Assembly: GCA_022661535.1 (NCBI GenBank)
Contig: JAKULF010000010.1
Coordinates: forward strand, 1,364,001-1,428,000
From: Eutypa lata
Taxonomy: Eukaryota > Ascomycota > Sordariomycetes > Xylariales > Diatrypaceae
Direction of reading: 5' to 3'
Length of the DNA stretch: 64,000 bases
Part shown: positions 21,830 through 33,128 of the stretch, piece by piece
Numbering within the stretch: the stretch's first letter is position 1
How the letters are laid out: every line of letters starts with the position of its first letter
The notes under the pieces: model-generated
Told to the model about the DNA's origin: nothing
The model's input: only the letters and a program-made list of their open reading frames with translations
Databases searched by the model: none
Translations under genes and position numbers: made by a program

Positions 21830-24234
21830 TTTGGAGGAGTTTAGGATGTCAATTGATTGATTCTTCGGTCTCTATGTATGACTTCTAGTCCGAGTACGCG
21901 GTTAAAATGGTGTTGAATGTGCTGATGAGTCGGTAGTTTTGTTTACAATGATATGTTGTTTCTATCAATTGGATGGTTTATCGATAGCTCACTGGGAGCC
22001 GCAATGCGTTAAGGTGGGGGCTATAGGTTGGCAAGTACCAATACTTTAGGTGACATCATTTAGTAAGAATCGCCTGAGTGCTCCCTGCAACGAATGAACT
22101 CTTTAACATCACATCGAAACTCCCTCCGCTCTAAATCACATCCATCTTCCCATGAAAGCTAGGTGACTTAGATGCTACTCTCCGCTTAAAAAGAATATAA
22201 TTCAATGTGGAAGCTCTAATACACTGTGACTCTGCTCCTAGGTATCCCAGTTCGGGATTCAACAACTTCGTTGGTGATAGTAGCGATACATGATCGTATC
22301 TAAATAACTCTACAATTATATAGTTTGTCAAGACTCTACAGTTCGGATTAGATGCCGTACACAAGGGAATTTCGGCTTCTATACAATATTGTTTCAGCTA
22401 CAACCCCTCTAATAGGTTGGTAAACTGTACAAAGAAGCCAAGTAAACTTCCGAGCCGAAGAGGATCTTTTTCCGCAGACTGATGAAGTCTGTTCGAGCCC
22501 TGTTGACTCAAATGACAAAATTCATACACAGAAGACTCTATAGCGTACAATTCATCAAAGTAACCCCCCCTCCTTATGTCATTAGAATCCAATACACATG
22601 ACATCCGCCAACTACCTCTCAAGCAATCCTCTTAATGAACTCGTTTTGTATTCAGTTGCCACTTCCATAATCGCCTACTTGGCCTCTAGCACGTCTATTA
22701 TAGTCGTAACTAGTTCGTTAAACCCTTTCCCTCTTGGTGACGGATGCAAAGAGACTTCAGAGCTTGACTTGACTCTCTAAGATTTGAGAACGAGCAACTA
22801 GTAACTGAATAGGGACTAGGAGGGGTAGGCTTTGGAGGAACACGGTATATGCTATATTGAGATCCTAAGTGAACGGATGTTTCAAAGAACATATCAGTTT
22901 AACAGGGGATTATGACATAAGTTAGGTCTACGAAAGTTTGATCGAAAATATCTTTTCCCTGCTTAAGATACATGTTTGTTGAATATATGAGGGGTTTTCT
23001 GTCTCTAGAATTCCCCTTAGAAAACATGTAAATGACTAATACCGTCTTCGTCAGAATTCACATTAAACGATCCTAGACTCGCCAACTATATCACGTTGAT
23101 GTAGATATTAAGAACCCAACACATTTCCCTCCCATGGTTGACTGCAAGGAGTTAAAATGTATGGTAATATTATGGTAGCTCCTATTATGCCTAGCAAATA
23201 CCCTGATTTACTACTCATGTGAGACGGTCTACAAGAGCTTGAGAAAGCGTATAGTATTTGCTAGGTTCTCAATCTGGATTATTACGTGGTGAAATTATTG
23301 ATAGCATATATGACTACCTATGGAAGTATCTACTGATCAGCATAAGTCTGATGCCATATATTTGAGCAGAATCCATCCAGTTACCTATTGTAGTTACGCT
23401 TCTCTAACGACCTTATCTGTCTTGTGGCTTCTTAAACTCGCTCATTGGTGGTCCTATGTGAATACGGTACGGTTCAATATTAAATTACACCGTATCATCA
23501 CTAGATACTTGCAGCACGCCAGCCTGGAAATGCTAGGCAAGTGGTTGTTCCGTTTGGAAAATCGAGATCATGCAGATGCTGTCTTCGTCTTGTCTAAGTA
23601 TCACAATTATGTTACATTTCGGCCCTAGGTAATCTTACACCCGGAAGCAGAGACCTAGCCGTTATCTGATTGCTTGCATACCAAGGTACTTAAACATTGT
23701 CAAAACAAAATATCTGGGGACGGGAGGCGTGCGGATGGTTGCCTAATTGGCTATTCTAACCGAACGAAGGGAATCTTGCCAGCCTGATTTTTGCACTGTG
23801 ATGGACAACGATAAAGTCTCCTTGGCTGGTATATCAATTGACTCCTAGCAAATGAATTCCGTAGCATAGAGGCTGGGTCAGAAACCAAGGCACAGTTAGC
23901 TAATTACTTTTGTCAAGCATTGTCTACATCTTTTGAAAAAGGGAGCCTAGCTAGTGAGGTCAGCGAGAGATTTGTTGAATTGACCTAGATAGTGCTTGAT
24001 TATGGCTGTTGGTGAGATACAAGTAGCAACGTGCTGGAGTCTGACTAAGTACCTAGTTATTCTCCTATCTCAGTGACACCTCGAGGAAACCTTCCTAGCA
24101 CTACATTGAGCTATCTACAATGATGATTAGAACTTGACCGATTGCTCATGAAATCTCATTTAGCTTTTGCCTTTTTGTTGTCACCCCTATTTCATAGCTA
24201 TTTCAGAACCTGTATTCTCCGAGTTGTCTATCCT
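21830..24234. other. intergenic, no supported gene
   Basis: No coding region could be supported here. Open frames are short, lack recognisable motifs and have no consistent splice structure. Sequence is unremarkable and moderately AT-rich. Confidence 0.5.
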
Positions 24235-24753
24235 TTAATCGTGGCCGGTATATCCTGCCATGTAGAGCCTGTACGATCCGAGATTGCTGTTGATGTTGGG
24301 GGTGTCGGCCATGATACCGTTGGTGCCGCCTCCGATGCAACTATCGAGCAGTGGGGAGGTCAAGTAGTCGGCTATCCAGGAAGCGGTTCGGTTGAGCTGG
24401 TACTGGACGTAGCGGACAGCACAGAACCGCACACCACACCCGCCCTCATGCCAGACCAAGCACATGCCTGAATGCAGGTGAAAGGTCTCCTCCCCGTGTG
24501 TTCGGATGGAGTCAATGACCTGCTGGCAGTCGGAGACGGTAGCGTTGGATGCCTAATACTATTAGCGGGAGGAGCTGGTGAGGAGGATTACTTTGGGGTG
24601 ACGTACACCATAACAGGTGAAAGCGTCCCGCTTCTGGATAGAAGAGAAGGATTCCGAAGAATCGAGGTTACCCTTTTCGACAATCATCTGCAGCGGGTTC
24701 GTAGCTGCGAGGCCGAAGATAGCCGTGATGGCAGTAAGGATAGCGAACCTCAT
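24235..24753 (-). CDS. Small secreted cysteine-containing protein (effector-like candidate)
   Basis: Proposed product of 154 residues from exons 24753-24607 and 24552-24235. The 54-nt intron uses a GTACGT donor and a CTAATAG branch/acceptor region; reading through it meets stops. Residues 1 to about 17 form a signal peptide (MRFAILTAITAIFGLAA). A Lys-Arg at 41-42 looks like a Kex2 processing site, giving a mature chain that starts DAFTCYG. The mature part has six cysteines (47, 58, 80, 88, 93, 121), enough for three disulfides, and two N-glycosylation sequons (NAT, NRT). The DCQQVIDSI and MCLVWHEGGC segments give an ordered, non-repetitive fold. The layout resembles small secreted fungal effectors in general; I cannot assign a family. 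It stands alone in a gene-poor stretch. Confidence 0.6.
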
Positions 24754-27700
24754 CGTGACTTTGGCTAATGTCGAGTACAAGACTGATGTTATTTTGAGTC
24801 AGTTAAGTCCCGAAGTACGCCGTTTTGTGAAACGTTCAAGGGAAAGAACGAGAGTCGATTGTTGAAACGGAGAGAGATTTAAGAGTGCAAGTAGGAAGGG
24901 CTGCACGTGGGAGCAGTGGTAGAAATAGGTGATGGTTCCTTCCACGATTATACCATTATTTAGGTAACCCTGTTACTTCCGTTTGCTGATGGAGTAATAA
25001 CGGATTGAATTTAATGAGGTACCTAATAAATCATGATTACATCTTAGACACTACCTCAGCTGTAGGGCTACTTGCATGAGACGACGGCAGATGGTACATA
25101 TCCTGTTGGCTCGAAAGCCTCTGGTGCCTGATAATACTTGACATTGAATACTGTGATGTTACTGTTTAGTTACCCAGTGCCAATCAAACATTGTAACAAC
25201 TGATAAAAAGCCAGGCTGTTAAGTCTGCAGCGGAAATTGCTAAGTCAACTCATAGAGTGCAAACAAAGACGTTAGGAAGGTATATCCTCACGTCACGAAT
25301 TCAACCTTCCGTCTCTATCAGGCAACTTTGATAGAGTAGTAGCATTAAGTGCAAGAGGGTATGCTGGCGAATCTGTTATCAAAACTAATTCTTCTATAGG
25401 TAGCAAAAGAGATAATTGAGGTGAACATCGAACTCGACAAGGTGTAGTCACTCAGACAGTCAATATCACGGAACACCAACAGTTTTGCGGATATGCGGCT
25501 CCAAGACCAACTCTTGCCAGCTACCTACGTGAGCTCTATCGAGGGTCTCCGCTAGGGCTTGCCGAATGGGTCAAAGATGTATGACAAGTCTGATTATGTG
25601 TTTCTGATGTCGCCTAAAGACATGGAATCCATCAAAAAGGCCCGAGGTAGATTGTAAATGCCCTCAGCTCATGAAAAGTTGCGCAGACATCATGGAACGA
25701 CCGCACACTCTAGGCCAGTCAAGAACAGACGGCATTTGTTGGAATCGTTTATCTTTAAGCGAGCGAAGCTATCGCTCTCTATTCCAGTTGCATATGAGGA
25801 TTTTGATAGTAGGTAGGTATTAATTAGTTGTGGATGCCTCAGAAGGTGATACAATCTTGCGTGACATGGTGCAACCTTGGGAGATTGCCGGAATCAGGCA
25901 TAAATACCTACATACAACGAACACAGACGTTTTCCTAATGCAGCAATATTCATAGTATAGATGAAAGCTGCATAAGTATTTACATAAGGTATGGTATGTT
26001 AACTACGTACGTACATAGATAAGGTTATGTAGGCATAGCATAGACTTGCACGGTGTATAGAAATTAAGACATCATCACCCTTAAGATCGCATGAAGTCAT
26101 TCTCTAGATAACTAATCAGCTACTCTTTCGTACGTACCTAGTTAGTAAAGTCACAACTGAGAGCCTCAAGGAATACCTAATAAATATGCTCCGCTTCAAT
26201 TGGCACTGGCAGAAGTCGGCGTTTTCTATTATGCGCCGGTCGACAATCTCGCCAAGACTCCACAACTTATCTCGAACCATACCATACAAGGAGGATGATA
26301 ACGAAAGAGTATCAGAAATGATGTGCGTTGGATCAAACAAATTTCCCCCATTATCATGATCGCTCGCTTTTCATCGTCGTCGTCATCAATATTGCCCCGC
26401 TGGAAATATCTACATGCGCATGGCGCATGCTTTGAGGCTGAGGGGAAACTCCTTCCGTATTCTCCTGTCTACGTAATGCAAAAGAGGCGCCCTCAACATG
26501 CACATACATACAGTACATAAGCAAGCATTGACCCATGCGACGAGGGCACGTTTCTTATCAGGTCTGCAGGGCTATATAAGTACATAGTGTAGGTACCAAT
26601 AACTATTCGTACCAGAGATAAATGCTTCCAACCTGCCGGTGTTTTTGCATTGCATTGCATTGCTAGCTCCGGCCAACGCCCGATTCTGGGTGAATTCCCC
26701 AGCAGGTTTTGAAGTTGCATGCCACATGCATCGCCCGTGTGTGTGCGACGAAGAGCAGCATACCGGCCGAACAGGATACCGGCAGGTAGGATTAGCGCCG
26801 ATGGCCGTCTATTTGCTTCCGGTGAAGGCCCTATTTACTGAAGTGATATAAATGTAAGCCGGCCACGAATATGATAGTGGCACGTTTAGCTAGGTAGTAG
26901 TATTCCCTAATATTGAATGTTGCAGTTGGTGGTGAACCGGGCGGTGGAAAAGACGAGGTTCTATCTCGGGTCTAAATTTATATGTCTACCTAGGTAGTTA
27001 TTAGGTAATATCTGATTAATTGACCTAACCCTCCCTGGCCGGGCTATGCGGAAAATGCCGTTAGGATTGGCATTCGCAAAACGGCAAGAGGCACATGGTT
27101 CTTACTACTGCACATAAATGCCTTCCAGAATCATACCTTACTTATCCATGTACATACATGTTAGCCCAGTGCTTAGCGGGTTCTCGAACTCTGGTACAAC
27201 GTTTGCCACTTCAAAAACTTAAGCGAAACAAGAAGGTTCTGAAGAGCCAGTTCTGCTTCGCTATGCTAGACGTTGGAATATAGACCTGAATATTTCATGA
27301 GTAGGTAGTGTAATCACTTCGACTGGGGCCATTACGATGTACGAAATACGAATATACGGAAAATCCGTGGAAAATATGGGTAATCTATATCCGACGGGTC
27401 GGTACGTCGAAGAACAGAATTGGGTTCTCCTACAGGTAGAATGTATCTAAGCAAATAATAATTGGGCAGGTTGGCAAAAGTAGTAGAATGAAAAGGGGGA
27501 GAGACAGGAAATGTGCAGTTCTCCGCGTTCCTGAAGCAGCTAGGTACTGGTACCTACTTACTTTACTTACCTAATGATGGTACTACAGGAGATGATTTGG
27601 TCCTTAGGGGTTTCTTATTCCTGAGCTAGCACCAGCTGGTGGTCCTTAGTTAGGCGTACCCGACACGGTCTTGACCAATACGAGGAAGGATTTTGGAATT

Positions 27701-29623
27701 CTTTACCTTAATTAAGTTAGAGTGACAATATGCCTGCTCGTCCCCTGTCAGCTTTCCACAACTTTCACATGCTCTAGACAGCGCTAGATGCACTGGCTTA
27801 AAGTTGATGTAAGGTTAGTGTATGCAGCTATGCAAAGCTAGCTCTATAGAGGGAAAGCTGAATACCTAACATTGAACTAACGATGGGGAATTATTTATGG
27901 TGCAGCCAGGCAGGATATCACGCCTCTTTCCCTCATCAACTTCACGTGTCGACTAGGTATTACTTTAAGTTACCAAGACCGTAAGGACGTTGACATCCAG
28001 CCCGGCCAAGAGGACCCTTCAAAGTTCTTATCGTCGATCTGAGCCAATTGGAGTATCTTCTTTGCTCCAACATCATTATGCAGTTCATCAATAAAAGGTT
28101 AAAGCATGTGTTTAGTTACTTGCTCTCGGGGCAAACTTGTTTTAGACCGTAGCAAGCATAGGCGAGCAGCCATTTTTTGAGCCAACCATAGAGTACAAAC
28201 AGGCGGATAATGACTGGGGGTTTCTCATCTGTCAACAGGGGATTTAGACAAAGCGAAACAGCACACAACATATTGACAACATATGATGGCGCGAATCGCG
28301 TTGCAGTTATGGAATCACATAATTGCGACGTCTGTCATTCGTTCCTTTTTACTGCGTAGGTACCTTAGTAGGTAGTAGTTATGTGCTTCGTATTGTACAA
28401 TACAACCCGCCATGCTGCTCATTGCCGATAAGCTCTGGAATTGCTTGTATTGTAGTTAAGTATGTAAAGTATACATACATACATACAGTCAGACAATCAA
28501 GCCTAGGAGGCCAGAACGGACCATAAACAGGGCTCAGGGAAAAGGTTAGGATAATATTGGCGCTATCCCGGACCGTTGGTGGGGGTCTACGGGTCAACTA
28601 TGTGCTCCTCTTGGTGTTCCTGCAATCCGCGTTCACCCAATCAATGAATGGAATATCATGTATCGAATACCGTGTATCGCAAGATATCACAGGTATGTAG
28701 ATGCGGCGTACATGTAAAGCAAACCTACAAAGTGACCTGCTTTCATTCGTTCTGTGTCACTTTTATTGAACCCAAATACGTGTATTCGGGTAGGAATTAC
28801 GTATTCTTATAAACCCCGTTTACCCCGGTGTTATAGTTTTACTGGCTGATTCATTAAAAAGAGAATTGTCTAACCAGTGAATAGTGATCAGCTCCTTTTC
28901 ACCATTCCCCATTTGTTCGTACCCCACTCATAATTACTTTTATACAAGGTACCTACAAACCTACCTCCCTAATACAACGTACCATCAATCATTATTCTAG
29001 GGGCCGCTTGTGTCCTGTCTTTCATTCATTCATTCATCCGCCAAACCTATTCACGCTCTTTTCTCAGGCTTGATCATATCAATCAATCCTGTTATTCACT
29101 CATTGATTTTTAACCCGAGTCATAAAGAAAGCTTGGACAACGGAATTATTGTCGCTCCTTTGGAAGAAGTAACGACAAGCCGATACCTACTACTCATGCT
29201 ACTGGTGGTTCGCCAATGCCAATGTGGTAGAAGATCCATTGTCACCTAGTCCGTGTTGTTCTGTTGTGCTCCCTTTAGAAGGAAAGATCAGAGTACAGAG
29301 AAAGGACAATTCAACGCTATTGTTGTCATTGTATGTGTATGCTGCTGGCCTTGGGCCATTTGAGCAGCTTAACTCCTTCCCGCCGTTTGGCCATTGAGGT
29401 AAGTTGAAGCTTCCAAACAAGCTATCGACGTTTAAAGCTTCTAAATACTAATCTGTTTTGCCTGCTTGCTAGGGTCCTCGGATTGGCAGTGTGCTCGTAG
29501 AAAGTTGTAGTTCATTCAAACTCTCTCCGACACTCTAAGACAACCGCGCATATCTTATTCCACTCTGAAACCGTCACACATTATTCTTGTTTAAATAACG
29601 AGCCATCCTCTAAATCTTACACC
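24754..29623. other. long intergenic region, no supported gene
   Basis: Nearly 4.9 kb without a supported gene. A CACGTG E-box lies at 24904-24909, about 150 bp upstream of the secreted-protein gene. TAGGTA/TACCTA clusters occur near 25810, 26890, 26990 and 27540. Open frames here are short and without motifs. Confidence 0.5.
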
Positions 29624-30115
29624 ATGTCGTTCCATCAACTCGAAGACAGGCCCCCCAGGTCTACCCAGCTAACGCCTACCGAACCATTCCCGACTATCAC
29701 ACCAACAACTACATCGTCGACAACACGAGACGAGAAGATTCGCCCTATCAACATAGAATTGAAGCGGACTTCGAGTGTATCACCCCCGCCGACAGCACAC
29801 CAGGGTTTGACGCCGTACGATACTGATATTGAGGCTATGACAACACAGCAATCATCAGATCGCCTCAACCGACAATCAATGGCTAACCTGGACCCTAACT
29901 GCTCCCAATGGCCTGGGAAAGATCATTGGAAGCAGAAGGCCAAGGCCGCCAAGATGAACAACAGATCCTGCCAATGGTTCGCTCACCTTAGTAAGCGAGC
30001 GAAAATTGCTGTGAAGCTTGCCATCATCCTATTGATTGTTGGAATTGCCGTTGGTGTTGGCTTCGGGGTTAGCAAGCCTCTGGGCGCTAATATCTGGAAG
30101 CCAAATGGCAGCTGA
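29624..30115 (+). CDS. Single-pass membrane protein of unknown function
   Basis: Single-exon gene of 163 residues. The first 90 residues are Thr/Ser/Pro-rich and probably disordered, with the patch LTPYDTDIEAMTT at about 62-74. A cluster SQWPGKDHWKQKAKAAK (94-110) and a basic stretch precede one hydrophobic helix at about 127-149 (KLAIILLIVGIAVGVGFGV). A short tail KPLGANIWKPNGS follows. This arrangement (PGKDHW motif, Cys, helix, then SKPLGA-IW) looks like a conserved family of filamentous fungi that I recall only as hypothetical proteins. The basic side before the helix suggests that the N-terminus is cytosolic. No enzyme motif is visible. Confidence 0.7.
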   Translation: MSFHQLEDRPPRSTQLTPTEPFPTITPTTTSSTTRDEKIRPINIELKRTSSVSPPPTAHQGLTPYDTDIEAMTTQQSSDRLNRQSMANLDPNCSQWPGKDHWKQKAKAAKMNNRSCQWFAHLSKRAKIAVKLAIILLIVGIAVGVGFGVSKPLGANIWKPNGS

Positions 30116-31405
30116 ACTCGTTGAAGCTCGACCCTATCAAGCTAATAACAACAATTATCACTCGTTCCACGCCTGGATTCTTCATACATCATTTGCAATG
30201 GATACTCGTCACCAGCGGCTTTGCATTTCACCCATTTCTTGGCGTTTCTTTCAATATGCCATCGATACCCTCAACTGCCCCCCCGTCGGAGTTTAGGAGT
30301 TCGGTCTACTGTATATACTCATTTTCACGACTCGGGCCTACAGGCATACACGGCGCTTTGTTTTCATACTAGATGACGAATTGGGGTGGGCGTTTTCGGA
30401 GTACCTGCATATTAATGCAAAATTGATTTTCGAGAGGTTATGCCGTCGCGTCACGTTTTTTTGGAGGAGGCTCTTGTCAAGTTTACCCAGCGTTGAAGCT
30501 GTAATGGATGCGCAGGTCAAAAACCTGATTGTTCAGGCCTAGATAGAGACATCTCAGCTGATTAGCGAGATGCCCTAATATCTCGAGAGAACAGGATCAA
30601 TAGAGAGAGAAGGGCCGCTCTTGTCGGAGTAGAGCCGCTATAAGACGCCATTCTATGTTCTTGTCCACCTTTGGCTAAATCGTGCTGCGCGTATCTTGCT
30701 TCCCCGCTCTGCAGGGATTGCAATCTTGCATATGTCGGGTCTGGACTTAGTACTACTAGTTATTAGTATAGTATAATAGTAGGCACTAACCTTAGATCCG
30801 TTCTAACTCAACTAGAGGTTCTCACCCCAGAGGATATGAAGTTCACGTGGTCAGGATGGCGACTGTTTTACTAAGGGATGATGTGAGTGGTTGCAGTCCT
30901 TTTGTTAAAGTTCGTGGCCATTGTTGTTCTTATTGGTTGTCTCCTGACTAAGTTATTTAGCTGGACCCGGATCTATGACGATGGGGGCGGGATTTTAGAT
31001 TAAGTCATAAGGGTTTGCGATATCCAATGATAACGTCTACTAGTCTAGAGGTCTAGAAGTTGAAACAAGCTCACCTTTAGAAATTAGTCCACATGCGGGG
31101 GAAAATGCTTAGCACATCAATAAGTAAGTCAACCACCGACGAATAGATAGTGAAATGGAAATTTAAGTCAATATCTCAGATTTTTAAACTACCTAGTAAT
31201 ACTTTAGTCCTACGACCTTTTCTATTTCCTATCTTTTCTGATTATTCTTTTACCTTTTCGAGGGAGTCTTAATCACAGTCCAGGAACAAAGGGACAAAGG
31301 GAACGGTGAAATTAAAGAACTCGGCACTTATCTTGATAATCTACTAGGTAGTCCAACTTTGTATCCACGGAGGAGCCCGGTCATACTCAGAGTGTCACTC
31401 GCCCT
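30116..31405. other. convergent intergenic region, no supported gene
   Basis: 1.3 kb between two converging small membrane-protein genes. I see no coding region, repeat or strong structure. Confidence 0.5.
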
Positions 31406-31984
31406 TTAGAACGGCACGTCTTGGAAGTCCTGCGTCGGCGTCGGCGTGTATCTGCTCATGTTGTTCCTGTTACTTCCGTATCCGTACGGCCCCTCGCCCC
31501 AACGATCATTGCTATTATCGTAAGGTTTCTGTCCCATCCGGCTCGGGTACGCAGCCGGCACCGGCATTGCCAAGGCCGGAGGCCGCTCCGGGATCACCTC
31601 CGTCACAGGCACTTGCGAGTTATTGGCCATGGGAGTCTTGTTCGCAGCAACGCCATTACCTGAAGAACTGGCAGGGGGTTCGGGAGCAGCAGCAGCGGTG
31701 ACGGAAAAAGAGGGCGGGAGCACAGGAGGCCGAGCTCCCATCATGGTATCGCGGGGCCGGGAACTCTCGGATGCGGTGGCCGCGTCGCGCCACGGGAACC
31801 AAACCCGTTGGTAAGCGATGGCATGAGCGGCTATTTCCTCGTCGGTCACGGGCCGGGACGATCGGTCCAACCAATTGGAGTACGCCATCACGGCTCCGGC
31901 AATTAAGGGGATCAGCGCCACGAAGACGTACATGGCGACCCAATTGCCCTCGTGGACGATCTCGTTGGTCTGATCGATTGCCAT
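31406..31984 (-). CDS. Single-pass membrane protein of unknown function with Pro/Ala-rich tail
   Basis: Single-exon gene of 192 residues starting at the ATG at 31984 (MAIDQTNEIVHEGNW). One hydrophobic helix lies at about residues 17-35 (AMYVFVALIPLIAGAVMAY), close to the N-terminus. Aromatic and charged residues follow (NWLDR, YQRVWFPWRDA at about 58-68). From about residue 70 the chain is low complexity, rich in Pro, Ala, Ser and Asn, and ends TQDFQDVPF. No signal-peptide cleavage site is obvious, so the helix more likely acts as a signal anchor. I do not recognise a family. The conserved-looking N-terminal 68 residues, rather than the tail, carry the coding signal. Confidence 0.7.
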   Translation of the reverse strand: MAIDQTNEIVHEGNWVAMYVFVALIPLIAGAVMAYSNWLDRSSRPVTDEEIAAHAIAYQRVWFPWRDAATASESSRPRDTMMGARPPVLPPSFSVTAAAAPEPPASSSGNGVAANKTPMANNSQVPVTEVIPERPPALAMPVPAAYPSRMGQKPYDNSNDRWGEGPYGYGSNRNNMSRYTPTPTQDFQDVPF

Positions 31985-33128
31985 TTTATGATTTTGTTTT
32001 TTCAAGGTTTCTTCCTTCTTGTCTTGCTAAAGTTGGAAAGAGGAAGAAAGTCAGATGTGAGTGCGTATCCTAAACGAAAGGGGGGTGTATATATAATATA
32101 CGTGAGTGTAAGATGTTTAAAAACAGTTTCTGTATGAGATACATGAACGCCTTCCTTTTAATGGTATTGGTAGGTAGTAAGCCTGTCCTACGCGAGATCA
32201 ACTCGATTTTCAGGAAAGAAAGGCGAAGGTTGGAAGAAGAGTGCAAAACGGTAAGGCTTGGTAAGATGGTACAAGAGGGAGGATCGCAACCTGGTTCCTG
32301 GAAACACGGGTGGAGGTTCGCATGTGCTAGCTATATAGAAAGCAGCTCGAGAAGAAAGAGATGATTCTAGATCTCGCTGGTTTCCTTGTTTTGTTCGTAA
32401 ATCTATTCCTGTCCTTTGGTAGCTCTTTGATTCCAAGTCGAGAGGTCTTTCTTTGCAGATGAACAAGGCCGTTGTTCCCAAGGCGAGGGGGAACAAGGAG
32501 GGCTTGGAAGCATTGTATTTTGGGAACAATGCCCATGATGGACTTCCTAATGCCTCACGTAAGTGCTTGGAATTAACTTATCATATTCTGTCAAAGTACG
32601 TACCACAGCCTGAGTCATTCATGGGTATGTCGATATATAACACTTTCAACACTGATCCTATACTGGGCCCAATCACGCAAGCCTTTACAGCACTATGGAT
32701 CATAAATACCATATAAGAAGTAGTTTTGCCCCTTTAGATTATTAAAGGCACAAATACTTCTCCTATTCACTACTTATATAATGAGCCTCCAGCTAAGTAG
32801 TGACCTCAATCTTTCACCTTAAACTATTCTGTTCTTTAATACGTTTGCAAAATATGGTAAGTCTCCGCCTGATCGGCTTAATATTCGTGTGTGTGTCCTG
32901 TTGCCTATTAGGAGCATCAACTCTGCGTGCTGATTGCCATAGATATGACCAGGATCATTCCTATACATAAGAACAGACTTGACCCCCTCACATTTCCATG
33001 TCTATGTGTGTTTTACTACGTCCTTCTCCTTTCTTACCCTGTCACTTTGACTGGGCATACACACTAGGTGACCTAAGCTACCTTTTTTAAATTACGACAT
33101 ATACGTAGCTTTAGTCTGACCATTATAT
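31985..33128. other. intergenic, no supported gene
   Basis: 1.1 kb between two minus-strand genes. No coding region is supported. The part next to 31984 is the promoter of the membrane-protein gene, with a T-rich strand typical of fungal 5' regions. Confidence 0.5.

Noticed and set aside
22470..22520. A TGTTCGAGCCC string resembling a tRNA T-loop
   Set aside because: No matching acceptor stem, D-arm or anticodon arm could be placed around it.
24553..24591. Alternative 39-nt intron (GTAATC donor) in the secreted-protein gene
   Set aside because: Unusually short and with a weak donor; the 54-nt intron from GTACGT to the same acceptor is better and keeps the frame.
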